Numbered from the stretch's first letter, positions 9,937-21,609 are shown. The stretch is 50,912 bases of DNA from Pasteurellaceae bacterium (GCA_030527795.1 JAUNAB010000014.1:1-50912), one strand, 5' to 3'. Made by a program: numbers and translations. Notes: generated by a model not told the origin, from the sequence alone.

Positions 9937-10770
9937 TTAGCGTAAATCACGTCGATCTTGGCGGACGATAATCTCTTTAGCGGATTTATCTGTAAGAGAA
10001 GGACCTGAATGAGCGGTTGGATGAGATTGTCGTTGTTGACGGTAATTTTCAACCCACATTGCCGTTGCGCCACAAACTGCCACAGGGATAACCACTAAAT
10101 TAATAATGGGAGCCATTGTGCAAAGGCTAATTAAAGCACCAAAAGTGAGGCTTTGGGTGCGTAACTCAGCCAGTTTAAATCGCATTGTTGGGAAACTAAT
10201 TTTATGGTTATCAAACGGATAGTCACAATATTGGATCGCCATCATCCACGCACTAAATAAGAACGTTAAAATGGGAATTACCGATTGCCCAAGTACGGGA
10301 ATAAAACTCAGTAAGAATAAGGCGATGAATTTCGGGGCACTATAAAGCAATTTTTGCCATTCTCGCATTAACATCCGCGGAATGTCTTTGATGAAATCGC
10401 CCAGCGTGCTTTGGGCAAGTTCTTCGCCCGTCAGCATTTTTTCCACTTTTTCCGCAAGTAGCCCGTTAAAAGGGGCGGCGATAAAGCCAGATAACGTTGT
10501 GAAAATAAAGTAAAAAACCATAAAAATCATTGTGATGGTAAAAAGCCACAATATGCTACTGAGCCAATCTAACCAAGATGGAATATAGCTCATTACATAA
10601 TCAATCATTGTTTTGATTTTACTCACAAATAACCAAAATAACCCACCGAGTAACAGAATATTGAGCAAAATTGGCATAATGACAAAACGGCGTAACCCTG
10701 GCTGTGTAATTAAGTGCCAGCCAGTCACAAAATAATGAAATCCTGATTTCATTTCATTGGGTTTGATCAT
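9937..10770 (-). CDS. cysZ: Sulfate transporter CysZ
   Basis: This 277-residue membrane protein belongs to the CysZ/EI24 family, which takes up sulfate for cysteine synthesis. The N-terminus [28 protein letters not shown] is close to E. coli CysZ, and there are several long hydrophobic stretches plus the family segment [16 protein letters not shown] near residue 105. The C-terminal tail (about residues 240-277) is polar and likely cytoplasmic. It is divergent from zipA-ligA, as in E. coli, where cysK sits on the other side; here cysK is about 28 kb away at 38560-39510. Confidence 0.92.
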   Translation of the reverse strand: MIKPNEMKSGFHYFVTGWHLITQPGLRRFVIMPILLNILLLGGLFWLFVSKIKTMIDYVMSYIPSWLDWLSSILWLFTITMIFMVFYFIFTTLSGFIAAPFNGLLAEKVEKMLTGEELAQSTLGDFIKDIPRMLMREWQKLLYSAPKFIALFLLSFIPVLGQSVIPILTFLFSAWMMAIQYCDYPFDNHKISFPTMRFKLAELRTQSLTFGALISLCTMAPIINLVVIPVAVCGATAMWVENYRQQRQSHPTAHSGPSLTDKSAKEIIVRQDRRDLR

Positions 10771-10954
10771 AAAAATTCCTTTAAACAGTCATATATTTTA
10801 AATGCGATTTATTAGAGAGCAAAATCACAAAAAAGTTGCCGAAGTGTTAGAGTAGCAACGCAGAATAAAAAATGCAAATTGGGCGATCCTTTACGTTGGA
10901 AAATATGGTAAGCTAAGGTAACGATTTTAATTGTTGTAATACAGGGAAATAGCA

Positions 10955-11779
10955 ATGGATTTAAACACAATTTTAATTATTCTCGGTGTGCTTGCTTTGA
11001 TTGCATTGGTTGCTCATGGCTTGTGGTCAAATCGCCGTGAGAAAACACGCTATTTTAATAATGAAAATAACCCGTTTAATCGTGGGCAACCTCATTCTGC
11101 AGGACAACCATTGGAGCAAGGTGCGCCTAATTTGACGCGTACTGCGGCACCTTCTTTTAGCGAGCCTGCGGTTTCGCCACAACAAACGCACACTGCGCCA
11201 AGTCAAACCGTGATTGAACCTGAAAAGCATTTAAGTGATATTCGTATTACATTGCCAGGTCAGCAAGTTGAAACCACGTTTATGGCGGATCCGATTGAAA
11301 AAGCACGCCCGATTGAACCGATCAATGAACAACCTATGTTTAATGATGAGTCTGCACCTTTGCCACAAGCTGAGCCAGAACAAAATGAGCAATTTATTTT
11401 GTTGTATGTTGTCGCCCCCGAACACCGTCATTTTCAAGGCATTACCTTAGCACAAGAATTAGATAATTTAAGTTTTATTCTCGGTGCAGATCATTTGTAT
11501 CATCGTCATTTAGATTGCACGCAAACTAGCCCTGTAGTGTTTAGCGTGGCGGATATTAATCAGCCAGGTACCTTTAATCCTTACGGTTTGCACGAACTAT
11601 TTACGCAAGGTATTGCGATTTTTATGCGTCTGCCGTCAGCAGGAAATGATAAAGCAAATTTAAAATTAATGATTACCGCGGCCAAAAGTTTAGCCGAACA
11701 ATTAGATGGCTTTGTCTTAACCGAGCAACAAGCAATCTTTGATGCACAAGCCGAAATGGATTATTTAGCAAAAGTTTAA
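10955..11779 (+). CDS. zipA: Cell division protein ZipA
   Basis: ZipA anchors FtsZ to the inner membrane. The 274-residue protein has one N-terminal membrane helix (LNTILIILGVLALIALVAHGLW, residues 3-24), a positively charged stop (NRREKTR), a proline- and glutamine-rich linker to about residue 145, and a C-terminal FtsZ-binding domain beginning EQFILLYVVAPEHRHFQGITLAQEL. It is shorter than E. coli ZipA mainly in the linker. ligA lies downstream as usual; a terminator separates the two. Confidence 0.93.
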   Translation: MDLNTILIILGVLALIALVAHGLWSNRREKTRYFNNENNPFNRGQPHSAGQPLEQGAPNLTRTAAPSFSEPAVSPQQTHTAPSQTVIEPEKHLSDIRITLPGQQVETTFMADPIEKARPIEPINEQPMFNDESAPLPQAEPEQNEQFILLYVVAPEHRHFQGITLAQELDNLSFILGADHLYHRHLDCTQTSPVVFSVADINQPGTFNPYGLHELFTQGIAIFMRLPSAGNDKANLKLMITAAKSLAEQLDGFVLTEQQAIFDAQAEMDYLAKV

Positions 11780-11843
11780 TCAATTAGGATTAAAAAAACA
11801 ACGCTATTTTTGTCCGCGGTTTTTGACCGAAATTAACTGATTT

Positions 11844-11867
11844 AACCGCCATTGGCGGTTATTTTTT
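11844..11867 (+). terminator. Terminator after zipA
   Basis: A 7-bp perfect stem (AACCGCC / GGCGGTT, loop ATT) is followed by ATTTTTTG. It lies 20 bp before the ligA start, so it may attenuate rather than stop transcription into ligA. A single CCGCGG motif (about 11815) lies just upstream. Confidence 0.75.
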
Positions 11868-11884
11868 GTGAAGGAATAAAGTAA

Positions 11885-13924
<2,040 letters not shown>

Positions 13925-13935
13925 GGAAACCCAAA

Positions 13936-15252
13936 ATGGGATTACTTGAATCAATTTTAGTGTTAATTTTATTAATTTTAATTAGTGCCGTGGTTTCTTC
14001 TGCCGAGATTTCCTTAGCAGGATCTCGCAAGATTAAGTTACAAGCCTTGGCAAATGAAGGCAATTTAAAAGCGGCACAAGTGTTGCAATTACAAGAATCA
14101 CCAGGGCGTTTTATCACGGTGGTACAGATTGGCTTGAATATGGTTACGATTTTAGCAGGGATGCTAGGCGAAAGTAACATTAGCCGTTATCTCGCAGAGT
14201 ATTTACAAAAATATTATCCTGACGCAGAATGGGTAGATGCGGTGTCTTCTTGGACGGCTTTTGCCTTTGTCACAATGGCATTTATTTTGCTCGCGGATCT
14301 TATTCCTAAACGCTTGGCGATGATTAACCCTGAAAAAATTGCTTTACGCACCGTCGGCATTATGAGTTTCTTAATGTTCGTGTGTAAACCACTGGTTTGG
14401 GTGTTTGATGTGTCGGCTAACAGCATTTTCCGCTTATTGCGTGTTTCTACGGTACGTGAAGAAAGTATGACGTCAGCGGACATTGTGGCGATGGTTGATG
14501 CGGGGGCAGAAGCAGGCGTATTAAAGGCTCAACAACATTATTTAATTGAGAATATTTTTGATATGCAAGAGCGTACGGTAACTTCCACAATGACTACGCG
14601 AGAAAATATCGTATTTTTAGATCGCACTTACACTCGTCAAGAAGTACTAAACACGCTCAATGAGGATTCGCATTCAAAATTACTGATTTGTGATAATGGC
14701 TTAGATAAAATTTTGGGCTATGTTGAGTCCCATAGTTTATTGACCCTTTATTTGCAAACTGATGCACCAGTCTCCTTAACGGATAACCGCCTATTACGCA
14801 AAGCCTTGTTTATTCCTGATACATTATCGCTTTATGAAGTGTTGGAATTATTCAAATCAACGGGTGAAGATTTTGCGGTAATTGTGAATGAATATGCGTT
14901 GGTGGTTGGGATTGTTACCCTAAATGATGTTATGAGTATTGTGATGGGCGAGTTGGTGTCTAACGAAGAAGAGCAAATTGTCCGCCGTGACGAAGATTCG
15001 TGGTTAATTGATGGAATGACGCCATTAGAAGATGTGCAACGTGCATTAGATATTGATGCTTTCCCTGCGGAAGAAAATTATGAAACGATCGGTGGGTTTA
15101 TGATGTATATTCTACGCAAAATTCCAAAGAAAACGGATTTTGTGCTGTACGATAAATACAAATTTGAAATTATTGATACCGATAATTTCAAGATCGATCA
15201 GCTGATGGTGTCATTGCGTAAAGATATGAAGCCGCAAGAAAATCAGGCTTAG
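13936..15252 (+). CDS. paeA: CNNM/HlyC-CorC family membrane protein, PaeA (YtfL)-like
   Basis: The 438-residue protein has an N-terminal DUF21/CNNM membrane domain of about four helices (to residue about 180), a CBS pair (about 190-330) and a C-terminal CorC_HlyC domain. It aligns well with E. coli YtfL, which has been described as the polyamine exporter PaeA: shared segments include EISLAGSRKIKLQALANEGN, DLIPKRLAMINPE, DFAVIVNEYALVVGIVTLNDVM and NYETIGGFMMYILRKIPKKTD. Other members of the superfamily transport magnesium or are called hemolysin-like, so substrate is inferred. It starts 11 bp after ligA and is probably co-transcribed. Confidence 0.85.
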   Translation: MGLLESILVLILLILISAVVSSAEISLAGSRKIKLQALANEGNLKAAQVLQLQESPGRFITVVQIGLNMVTILAGMLGESNISRYLAEYLQKYYPDAEWVDAVSSWTAFAFVTMAFILLADLIPKRLAMINPEKIALRTVGIMSFLMFVCKPLVWVFDVSANSIFRLLRVSTVREESMTSADIVAMVDAGAEAGVLKAQQHYLIENIFDMQERTVTSTMTTRENIVFLDRTYTRQEVLNTLNEDSHSKLLICDNGLDKILGYVESHSLLTLYLQTDAPVSLTDNRLLRKALFIPDTLSLYEVLELFKSTGEDFAVIVNEYALVVGIVTLNDVMSIVMGELVSNEEEQIVRRDEDSWLIDGMTPLEDVQRALDIDAFPAEENYETIGGFMMYILRKIPKKTDFVLYDKYKFEIIDTDNFKIDQLMVSLRKDMKPQENQA

Positions 15253-15265
15253 CTAACGGTTCAAT

Positions 15266-15309
15266 ACCGCGGTCAAAAATTCAAACGTTTTTTTGACCGC
15301 GGTTTTTTA
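15266..15309. terminator. Bidirectional terminator: uptake-signal-like hairpin between paeA and opsX
   Basis: A perfect inverted pair: ACCGCGGTCAAAAA on the left and TTTTTTTGACCGCGGT on the right with a short loop around TTCAAACG, followed by six T. It lies between the convergent paeA and opsX genes. Its 38-bp core (15266-15303) is the exact reverse complement of the cores at 45205-45242 and 48025-48062. Confidence 0.9.
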
Positions 15310-15323
15310 TTCTGTGGATTTAG

Positions 15324-16406
15324 CTAATCATTGCGATGTTGAGTAAATGCGGTAATGGCATCCACCACGTTTTGCGGTTGAATTTGTGCCATTAAATTTT
15401 TGCCACTTAATTTTGTCGCCCACGGCAATTGGCTTGAAGGTTTGCCAAACTGTTGAATTGCATTTTGTTCATAAACCGAAATTACATTATCTAGATGATA
15501 ATAAGGTCCTGTTCTCAGCGGATTATGATAGGCATATAATCCAATGACTGCGGTGCCACACATATTGGCAATGTGAGCACTTGCACTGTCAGGTGAAATC
15601 ACCAAATCCACTTGTTTGATCAATGCCACTAATTGAGCAAGTGTTGTTTTGCCAACGGTATTGGCAATCGGGAAATCACATTTTTGCTTAATGTTTTCTG
15701 CCATTTGCTGTTCACGTGAGCTTGCCCCGCCCGCCAAAATAATCTGATAGCCTTGCTGATGTGCCGTTTGGGCGGCGGCAACATAGCCTTCTAGCGTCCA
15801 ATCTTTTTCCGCTTTGCTAGAGCAGGGAGCAATCAGTAAATTTGGTTTCTCTTGTGCTAGCCAAGGTTGCACGCTATTAATTAAATTTTTCTCTAAATGC
15901 AAATGCCAACTCGGTGTTTGAATAGGCACACCAAGATACTCAACAAAGGCGAGAAAACCGCCCAAAACGTGGGGATTAACGGGATCTTGTACCCGTTGAT
16001 TAACAAAGTATTGTTGACATTCCCGTGAACGTTGTTGCCCAAAGCCTATTTTATAATTCGCCTTGATCCCAATGGAAAGTAAAGACGCACGAAATGCAGT
16101 TTGCAAATTTAGTAATGCATCAAATCGCTGATGCTTTAACTTTCGCCATAGGGCAAAAATGCCTTTAAATCCCGTTTTTTTATCGTAGATTTCAAAATGA
16201 ATATTTTGCGTTATTGCAGATAACAGCTGATATTCCACTTTGCCCACAATCCAAGTGATCTGGGTTTGCGGCCAATAGGCTTGAATTTGTTGCACTGCGG
16301 CTAAGGCGTTGCACACATCGCCAATCGCAGATAAACGGAGAATACACAAAGATTCGGGGGCTTGAGTAAATAATGGCATAATGGGATTGATTTTCGGTTT
16401 TTGCAT
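15324..16406 (-). CDS. opsX: Lipopolysaccharide heptosyltransferase, OpsX-like (glycosyltransferase family 9)
   Basis: This 360-residue GT9 enzyme most likely adds a heptose to the Kdo of the inner core of lipopolysaccharide. The N-terminal LCILRLSAIGDVCNALAAVQQIQ and the C-terminal nucleotide-binding DLVISPDSASAHIANMCGTAVIGLY are typical. Its divergent position next to kdkA matches the opsX-kdkA pair I recall from H. influenzae, where OpsX acts as the first heptosyltransferase on phosphorylated Kdo. An alternative ATG at 16379 (MPLFTQAPESL) would remove nine residues and may be the true start; neither has an obvious ribosome-binding site. Function as a heptosyltransferase is secure at family level; the exact acceptor is inferred from synteny. 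Confidence 0.87.
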   Translation of the reverse strand: MQKPKINPIMPLFTQAPESLCILRLSAIGDVCNALAAVQQIQAYWPQTQITWIVGKVEYQLLSAITQNIHFEIYDKKTGFKGIFALWRKLKHQRFDALLNLQTAFRASLLSIGIKANYKIGFGQQRSRECQQYFVNQRVQDPVNPHVLGGFLAFVEYLGVPIQTPSWHLHLEKNLINSVQPWLAQEKPNLLIAPCSSKAEKDWTLEGYVAAAQTAHQQGYQIILAGGASSREQQMAENIKQKCDFPIANTVGKTTLAQLVALIKQVDLVISPDSASAHIANMCGTAVIGLYAYHNPLRTGPYYHLDNVISVYEQNAIQQFGKPSSQLPWATKLSGKNLMAQIQPQNVVDAITAFTQHRND

Positions 16407-16458
16407 AATGGCTATTTTAAAGTAGAATAACGCAATAAGACAGTATGGAAGAGAAAAA

Positions 16459-17181
16459 ATGCTTGAATTTCAACAAAAAAATTGCTTTTTTTTAGCCAAT
16501 TTTGACGTGCCAATGGCACAGCAAACGCAGTTTTGCCAACCTGAATATTGGCAACAGCAACAACGCATTTTAGGTTATGCCAAAGGACGTGGCACAACGT
16601 GGTTTATTCAAACCCAAGATTTATTCGGGGTAAATACCGCGTTAAGACATTATTACCGCGGCGGAATTTGGGGCAAATTCAATAAAGATTTGTATTATGC
16701 TAATGAATTAGCGACAACTCGCAGTTTTGCTGAGTTTCGTTTGCTTAACGAACTTAAACAGGCAGGTTTGCCCGTGCCAACGCCGATTATGGCAAAGGTT
16801 GAACGGCTGCCACTCGGTTTTTATCGTGCGGATTTATTAAGCGAACGAATTGATAATGCACAAGATTTGACTGCCTATTTACAGCAACACCCTTTAACCG
16901 CAATGCAATGGCAACAAATTGGGCAACTTATTCGCCGTTTGCATAATTTGCAAATTTGCCACAGTGATTTGAATGCACATAATATTTTGCTTCAACAGCA
17001 ACAACATTCTCATCAATTTTGGCTAATTGATTTTGATAAATGCGGAAAACGGCAAGGCGAACATTGGAAAGCGGACAACCTTTCTCGCTTAAAGCGTTCT
17101 TTTTTAAAGGAAGTGGAACGAATGAACATTCTTTTCCAATTAACTGATTGGCAAGCGTTATTATTGGGTTATCAACAGTAG
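16459..17181 (+). CDS. kdkA: 3-deoxy-D-manno-octulosonic acid (Kdo) kinase
   Basis: KdkA phosphorylates the single Kdo residue of lipid-A-bound core in Haemophilus-type lipopolysaccharide. The 240-residue protein has a protein-kinase-like fold: RGGIWGKF near residue 65, the catalytic loop HSDLNAHNILL near 165, and WLIDFDKCGKR as the metal-binding DFD segment near 185. Length fits the family. An AAGAGAAAA ribosome-binding site lies before the ATG. It is divergent from opsX, whose product uses phosphorylated Kdo as acceptor in H. influenzae. Confidence 0.93.
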   Translation: MLEFQQKNCFFLANFDVPMAQQTQFCQPEYWQQQQRILGYAKGRGTTWFIQTQDLFGVNTALRHYYRGGIWGKFNKDLYYANELATTRSFAEFRLLNELKQAGLPVPTPIMAKVERLPLGFYRADLLSERIDNAQDLTAYLQQHPLTAMQWQQIGQLIRRLHNLQICHSDLNAHNILLQQQQHSHQFWLIDFDKCGKRQGEHWKADNLSRLKRSFLKEVERMNILFQLTDWQALLLGYQQ

Positions 17182-17237
17182 TTAAACCAATGCTCCCTAT
17201 GCGAAAAATGGCGAGCAAAACACAACAGAGTCGTTGC

Positions 17238-17282
17238 GACCGCGGTCAAAAATTCAAACGTTTTTTGACCGTGGTTTTTTTA
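17238..17282. terminator. Bidirectional terminator: uptake-signal-like hairpin between kdkA and rapZ
   Basis: ACCGCGGTCAAAAATTC faces CGTTTTTTGACCGTGGT, followed by seven T. The right arm has one change (CCGTGG). It separates the convergent kdkA and rapZ genes and belongs to the same hairpin family as 15266-15309. Confidence 0.85.
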
Positions 17283-17339
17283 TTTCTTTCTGACTTTTGC
17301 TGCCCAACCTGGCTGAGTTGGGTTTGTTGTGAGCCTTTA

Positions 17340-18200
17340 TTATTTTTCTTTTTTGTGGCGTGCAAGAGATTTGTGCTGAATTGATACATTTTTGTCTTTG
17401 GCTTTGAAATATTGCCCTAGTTGTTCTGTGATATATACTGAGCGGTGTTTACCCCCCGTACAACCAATGGCGATGGTGAGATAACTGCGGTTATTTTTTT
17501 CAAGCAGTGGCAACCAAGTTTCAATATAATGGCGTGTCATATAGATAAACTCGTGGACTTCAGTATGCTGAGCGAGAAAGTCCATAACGGGTTGTTCTAA
17601 GCCTGTCATTGCACGCAAGTTTGGTTCCCAATGGGGATTGGGCAGAAAACGCACGTCAAACACATAGTCCGCATCAAGGGGGATACCATATTTAAAACCG
17701 AAAGATTCAAATACAATTTTTAACTCTTTATCAGATTGACCACGGAGAAATGCACGTAATTTTTCCGCCAGTTCGTGGGTTGAGAGTTCAGTGGTGTCAA
17801 TGATAATATTGGCTTGTTGAACAAGGGGATCGAGATAATCCCGTTCGGCATCAATCGCTGCTTCAAGTGAAAGATCCTGCACAGAAAGCGGGTGCAGACG
17901 GCGTGAGTCGCTGTAGCGGCGAATGAGTACGGAACGCTTGCTGTCTAAAAAGATGATTTTGATTTGATGATTATGAGCTAGGCGGCTTAAAATATTTTCA
18001 AGTGATGCTTGTGAATTGGGTAAATTACGAATATCTACGCTGACGGCGGCAAGATCTTGAGTTTTAGATAGCGTATCTGCTAGCTGGGGAAGTAAGTCTA
18101 TCGGCAAATTATCTACGCAATAATAACCGATATCTTCTAATGCACGCAATGCTACGGATTTGCCTGCACCTGAACGCCCACTGATGATGATGAGTTCCAT
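17340..18200 (-). CDS. rapZ: RNase adapter protein RapZ
   Basis: RapZ is an RNA-binding, nucleotide-binding protein that in E. coli delivers the small RNA GlmZ to RNase E and so controls glucosamine-6-phosphate synthesis. The 286-residue protein has a P-loop GRSGAGKS at residues 8-15 and a C-terminal domain with [20 protein letters not shown] and [18 protein letters not shown]. The last residues ([10 protein letters not shown]) are basic, as in the RNA-binding tail of E. coli RapZ. It sits at the end of the yggS-lptC-lptA-lptB-ptsN-rapZ gene row, 29 bp after ptsN. Whether a GlmZ-like RNA exists in this organism cannot be seen here. Confidence 0.94.
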   Translation of the reverse strand: MELIIISGRSGAGKSVALRALEDIGYYCVDNLPIDLLPQLADTLSKTQDLAAVSVDIRNLPNSQASLENILSRLAHNHQIKIIFLDSKRSVLIRRYSDSRRLHPLSVQDLSLEAAIDAERDYLDPLVQQANIIIDTTELSTHELAEKLRAFLRGQSDKELKIVFESFGFKYGIPLDADYVFDVRFLPNPHWEPNLRAMTGLEQPVMDFLAQHTEVHEFIYMTRHYIETWLPLLEKNNRSYLTIAIGCTGGKHRSVYITEQLGQYFKAKDKNVSIQHKSLARHKKEK

Positions 18201-18229
18201 AGTTACCTTCAGTTTAAATGAAAATAGAA

Positions 18230-18754
18230 TTAGGGTTGTTCGTTTTCTCTTTGTTGTATCTCTGCTTGTTGTTCTGATTCTGATAGATTATCAATAAATT
18301 CAAAAACTTGCCAAATTTCATCCGCATTTTGTGCTTGGCGTAACTGTTTAGTGAAGTTTTTATCAGTTAATTTCTCCGCAATTTCAGCAAAATTGCATTG
18401 ATAGGTTGAACAAAGATCGGGAGAAATCATAATTGCGAAGATCAAATCTACTTTACGATGATCTGGTGCATCATAATCAATGGGAGTTTCTAATTGTAGA
18501 AAGACGGCAATCACTTTATCTTTTAATGGAAGACGGGCTCTTGGCATTGCAACGCCAGCCCCTAAAGCGGTACAACCGAGTCTTTCTCGCTCAAATAGAC
18601 TTTCAAAGCATTGTATTTCATCGCATTCTTCGCAGTCTATTTGTTCCGCAATGATACGCCCAATCATTTCTAAAACGGCTTTTTTACTACTACAAATTGC
18701 CCCTTGGCGAATATTTTCAGGCGTTAATAATTGAGTAAATTTTAACATATCCAT
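18230..18754 (-). CDS. ptsN: PTS IIA-like nitrogen regulatory protein PtsN, lacking the phosphorylation histidine
   Basis: This 174-residue protein has the EIIA-fructose/Ntr fold and lies between lptB and rapZ, the classic ptsN position. In E. coli, PtsN is phosphorylated on His73 in GIAIPHGK. Here the same segment reads [11 protein letters not shown], with Arg72 (codon AGA) where the histidine should be, so phosphotransfer through this site is not possible. The rest is well kept: [13 protein letters not shown] before the site, and [28 protein letters not shown] after it. Two in-frame ATGs lie six bases apart (18754 and 18748). It may act as an unphosphorylated-only regulator; that is inference. 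Confidence 0.9.
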   Translation of the reverse strand: MDMLKFTQLLTPENIRQGAICSSKKAVLEMIGRIIAEQIDCEECDEIQCFESLFERERLGCTALGAGVAMPRARLPLKDKVIAVFLQLETPIDYDAPDHRKVDLIFAIMISPDLCSTYQCNFAEIAEKLTDKNFTKQLRQAQNADEIWQVFEFIDNLSESEQQAEIQQRENEQP

Positions 18755-18760
18755 TGAGAT

Positions 18761-19486
18761 TTAAAGTTTAAATTGTTCACCAAGATATACACGTTTTACT
18801 TGTTCATTATTCATCACTTGTTCAGGTGTACCAGTTGCAATCATTTTTCCTGCACTCACAATATACGCACGTTCACAAACATCTAAGGTTTCACGCACAT
18901 TATGGTCTGTAATTAATACGCCTAGACCGCGGTTGCGTAAATCGGTAATAATTTTTTTAATATCAATTACCGAGATGGGATCGACCCCTGCAAAAGGTTC
19001 ATCAAGTAAAATAAATTTAGGATTAGCTGCCAATGCACGAGCAATTTCAACACGGCGACGTTCACCACCAGAAAGTGATTGACCGAGATTGTCGCGAATG
19101 TGCCCGATATTAAATTCTTCAATTAATTCGTTCGCACGAGCTTTGCGTTGTTTACCATTGAGATCTTTACGAATTTCCAATACTGCCATTAAATTATCAT
19201 ACACGCTTAAACGGCGAAAAATCGAGGCTTCTTGTGGCAAATAGCCGATACCTTTTTGTGCACGGTTATGCATTGGCAATAAACTAATATCTTCATCATC
19301 AATGCGAATTTTTCCTTGGTCGTGGCGGACTAAACCAACCACCATATAAAAGGAAGTCGTTTTTCCCGCACCATTTGGTCCAAGCAAACCAACAATTTCA
19401 TTGGAATGCACGGTAAAAGAAACATCTGATACAACTTGGCGACTTTTATAGCTTTTCGCTAGCCCTTCGGCATATAAAACAGACAT
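18761..19486 (-). CDS. lptB: LPS export ABC transporter ATP-binding protein LptB
   Basis: LptB is the ATPase that drives lipopolysaccharide extraction by LptF and LptG, encoded at 7521-9695. The 241-residue protein has the Walker A motif GPNGAGKT at residues 36-43, a Q-loop in [13 protein letters not shown], the signature [15 protein letters not shown], Walker B with [13 protein letters not shown], and the switch His in [14 protein letters not shown]. The start overlaps the lptA stop by one base (TAATG), implying translational coupling. ptsN begins 6 bp downstream. Confidence 0.97.
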   Translation of the reverse strand: MSVLYAEGLAKSYKSRQVVSDVSFTVHSNEIVGLLGPNGAGKTTSFYMVVGLVRHDQGKIRIDDEDISLLPMHNRAQKGIGYLPQEASIFRRLSVYDNLMAVLEIRKDLNGKQRKARANELIEEFNIGHIRDNLGQSLSGGERRRVEIARALAANPKFILLDEPFAGVDPISVIDIKKIITDLRNRGLGVLITDHNVRETLDVCERAYIVSAGKMIATGTPEQVMNNEQVKRVYLGEQFKL

Positions 19487-20010
19487 TATTTTTTCCCTTT
19501 TGCATTATTTAATTGGTTCGGGATTAAGACAGTATGCACACGTGCTTTACCGCCACTATTTGCTTTAAGTTGCTGTTTTTTCACATCATAAGTGATTTTA
19601 TCCGCATCAATCTTACTATCAAGCTGTTGCAAATGTGCATTATTCGTTAAGGTCAAAAATTCTGTGCCGAGATCATAATGCACTGTATTAGCTCTGCCAT
19701 CAACTGGTTTGCCATCATCTAATAATTGATGAAAGGTCACCGGGCTACCGTAGGCATCAACGGTTTCCTTTTTGCCTGAATTTTCTGGTGGGCGTTTAAT
19801 TACCACTTTATTGGCTTTTATTAAGATAGATCCTTGTGTAATTACCACATTATCGGTGAACGTCACGACGCTATTTTCCATATCAAGCGATTGATTGTCT
19901 GACACGATATTGATAGGTTGGTTGGTATCATCTTTTAACGCAAAAGCAGAAAAAGAAGTCAACATTAACGTGCTTAAAATAACGAGTTTGCGGTTGTTGA
20001 TCTTATTCAT
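19486..20010 (-). CDS. lptA: LPS transport periplasmic protein LptA
   Basis: LptA forms the periplasmic bridge that carries lipopolysaccharide between LptC and the outer-membrane LptD. The 174-residue protein starts with a signal peptide ([17 protein letters not shown], cleavage probably after residue about 24), followed by the OstA-type beta-jellyroll: [35 protein letters not shown] is typical. It lies 3 bp after lptC and overlaps lptB by one base. Confidence 0.94.
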   Translation of the reverse strand: MNKINNRKLVILSTLMLTSFSAFALKDDTNQPINIVSDNQSLDMENSVVTFTDNVVITQGSILIKANKVVIKRPPENSGKKETVDAYGSPVTFHQLLDDGKPVDGRANTVHYDLGTEFLTLTNNAHLQQLDSKIDADKITYDVKKQQLKANSGGKARVHTVLIPNQLNNAKGKK

Positions 20011-20013
20011 AAG

Positions 20014-20646
20014 TTATGGGTCCTGTTGTACGTCTTGATTGGATAATTTTTGTTCGCTATTACTGTCTTTCGGGCTAATTTGATAAAAGGTTTTCACTTG
20101 TTCTTTTAAATTTGCCACTTGCTGTTTTAAATTACCGTTTAATTTTAATCCTTGTGAATGGAAATTTAAGCCATTAATTTTTACCATTTTATCTGAGCTA
20201 ATGTCTTGCGTTTTTAAATCAATTAGGACAAATTCACTTTCAACACGTTGTAATTTTGATGTTGGCATCAAACTTTGCAATACAACATTGCCATTGAGAT
20301 ATAGCATATTGTCTTTTTTTAATGTAGCTTTGTCCGCGGTCAATTTCCAACTTTGTTGCCCGATGGTTTGTGGATTTTCTGTTTCAAACGCAAAAACTTC
20401 AGGTTGCTGGAAATCGGTATGCCCGTCAAATTCGTAATATTCTACTTTGTCTGATAACGCTAAATACTGTTTTTTCCCTATCGGAGCATAAATCTCAGTT
20501 TGCATTTTATGACCGATATATTCAGGGGTTTCTTGCTTTTTTATCAGCCCATCTAAATTGTTTTGATCTTGATTTAATGAATAAAACCAAGCTAATAGTG
20601 CTAAAGCGACAACGGCAAGGATTGCCGTCCAACGAAAATTTGTCAT
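20014..20646 (-). CDS. lptC: LPS export system protein LptC
   Basis: LptC is anchored in the inner membrane and passes lipopolysaccharide from LptB2FG to LptA. The 210-residue protein has one N-terminal membrane helix (WTAILAVVALALLAWFYSL, residues 6-24) and a periplasmic beta-jellyroll with PEYIGHKMQTEIYAPIGKKQYLALSDKVEYY. The C-terminal 20 residues are polar and rich in Gln and Ser, somewhat longer than in E. coli (191 residues). An in-gene CCGCGG motif is at about 20335. Confidence 0.92.
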   Translation of the reverse strand: MTNFRWTAILAVVALALLAWFYSLNQDQNNLDGLIKKQETPEYIGHKMQTEIYAPIGKKQYLALSDKVEYYEFDGHTDFQQPEVFAFETENPQTIGQQSWKLTADKATLKKDNMLYLNGNVVLQSLMPTSKLQRVESEFVLIDLKTQDISSDKMVKINGLNFHSQGLKLNGNLKQQVANLKEQVKTFYQISPKDSNSEQKLSNQDVQQDP

Positions 20647-20727
20647 CTGTGTAAAAATCTATTCAATAATTTCCGCTGGATTATAGCATAAAAATTAGGA
20701 TATGCGTGCTAAACAAAGAGAGGATTA

Positions 20728-21429
20728 TTAAAGTTTCTGATAATGTCGTTGACCAAAAATGGCAGTTCCAATGCGTACCATTGTTGATCCCCACTGGATT
20801 GCATTGTTCATATCATCGCTCATTCCCATTGATAAAGTATCAATTTGCTGCGTTGGAAATGCGAGTTGTAGCTGTGCGAATAATTGTTGCATTGCACGAA
20901 AAGCTTGCGTTTGTTGTTTGAGATCCGTTGTTGGGGCGGGAATTGCCATTAGACCGCGTAAACATAGGTTAGGCAATTGAGTTATTTGTTTTGCCAATTC
21001 AATTAATTGACTCGGTTCGATTCCTGATTTACTTGCTTCATCGCTAATATTAATTTGAATTAATACATTGAGCGGTGATTTATGCGATGGACGTTGTTCA
21101 CTTAACCGTTGTGCGATTTTTACGCGATCTAATGTCTGCATCCAATCAAAGTGTTCAGCAACCAAGCGAGTTTTGTTTGATTGCAAAGGACCTATGAAAT
21201 GCCATTCAATATCATTGAATTGACTAAGTGCTTGAATTTTCTCTACACCCTCTTGTACATAATTTTCACCAAAAGCCCGTTGCCCCGCGTGATAAGCTCG
21301 TTCAATATCGCCTGAAGGTTTAGTTTTGGAAACGGCAAGTAATTGTACCGATTGCGGATCGCGTTCAGCTTGTTGACAATCTTGGCTGATTTGCTGATGA
21401 ATTTGAGCTAAGTTTTGTTGTATCGTCAT
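20728..21429 (-). CDS. yggS: YggS family PLP homeostasis protein
   Basis: This 233-residue protein (PLPBP/YggS family) binds pyridoxal phosphate and helps keep its free level low; no enzymatic reaction is known. It has the single-domain alanine-racemase-like barrel, with the PLP lysine at Lys35 in LLAVSKTKP, FGENYVQEGVEKI near residue 54, WHFIGPLQSNKTRLV near 75, and SMGMSDDMNNAIQWGSTMVRIGTAIFG near the C-terminus. It lies 81 bp upstream of lptC on the same strand; co-transcription is possible but not certain. Confidence 0.95.
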   Translation of the reverse strand: MTIQQNLAQIHQQISQDCQQAERDPQSVQLLAVSKTKPSGDIERAYHAGQRAFGENYVQEGVEKIQALSQFNDIEWHFIGPLQSNKTRLVAEHFDWMQTLDRVKIAQRLSEQRPSHKSPLNVLIQINISDEASKSGIEPSQLIELAKQITQLPNLCLRGLMAIPAPTTDLKQQTQAFRAMQQLFAQLQLAFPTQQIDTLSMGMSDDMNNAIQWGSTMVRIGTAIFGQRHYQKL

Positions 21430-21549
21430 AATATGCTTGAACCTAAAGAAAAATTTGTCTTATTTTACCCGAATTTAGCTAAATCGTGAAAGGTAAAGCA
21501 GAAGAAAATGCGTTGATTTAAGAAAAACAGAAATTTCTGTATTTTCTCT

Positions 21550-21578
21550 TTGACAAATAACTAAAATTTCGGTATTTC
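21550..21578 (+). promoter_or_regulatory. Probable promoter of the thr operon
   Basis: A perfect -35 TTGACA (21550-21555) is followed after 17 bp by TATTTC (21573-21578), a weak -10. Transcription from here would start near 21585, just upstream of the leader peptide. The -35 match is strong; the -10 assignment is uncertain. Confidence 0.45.
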
Positions 21579-21609
21579 TAATGCCATTGATTTCTTTTTA
21601 ATTTGATTG

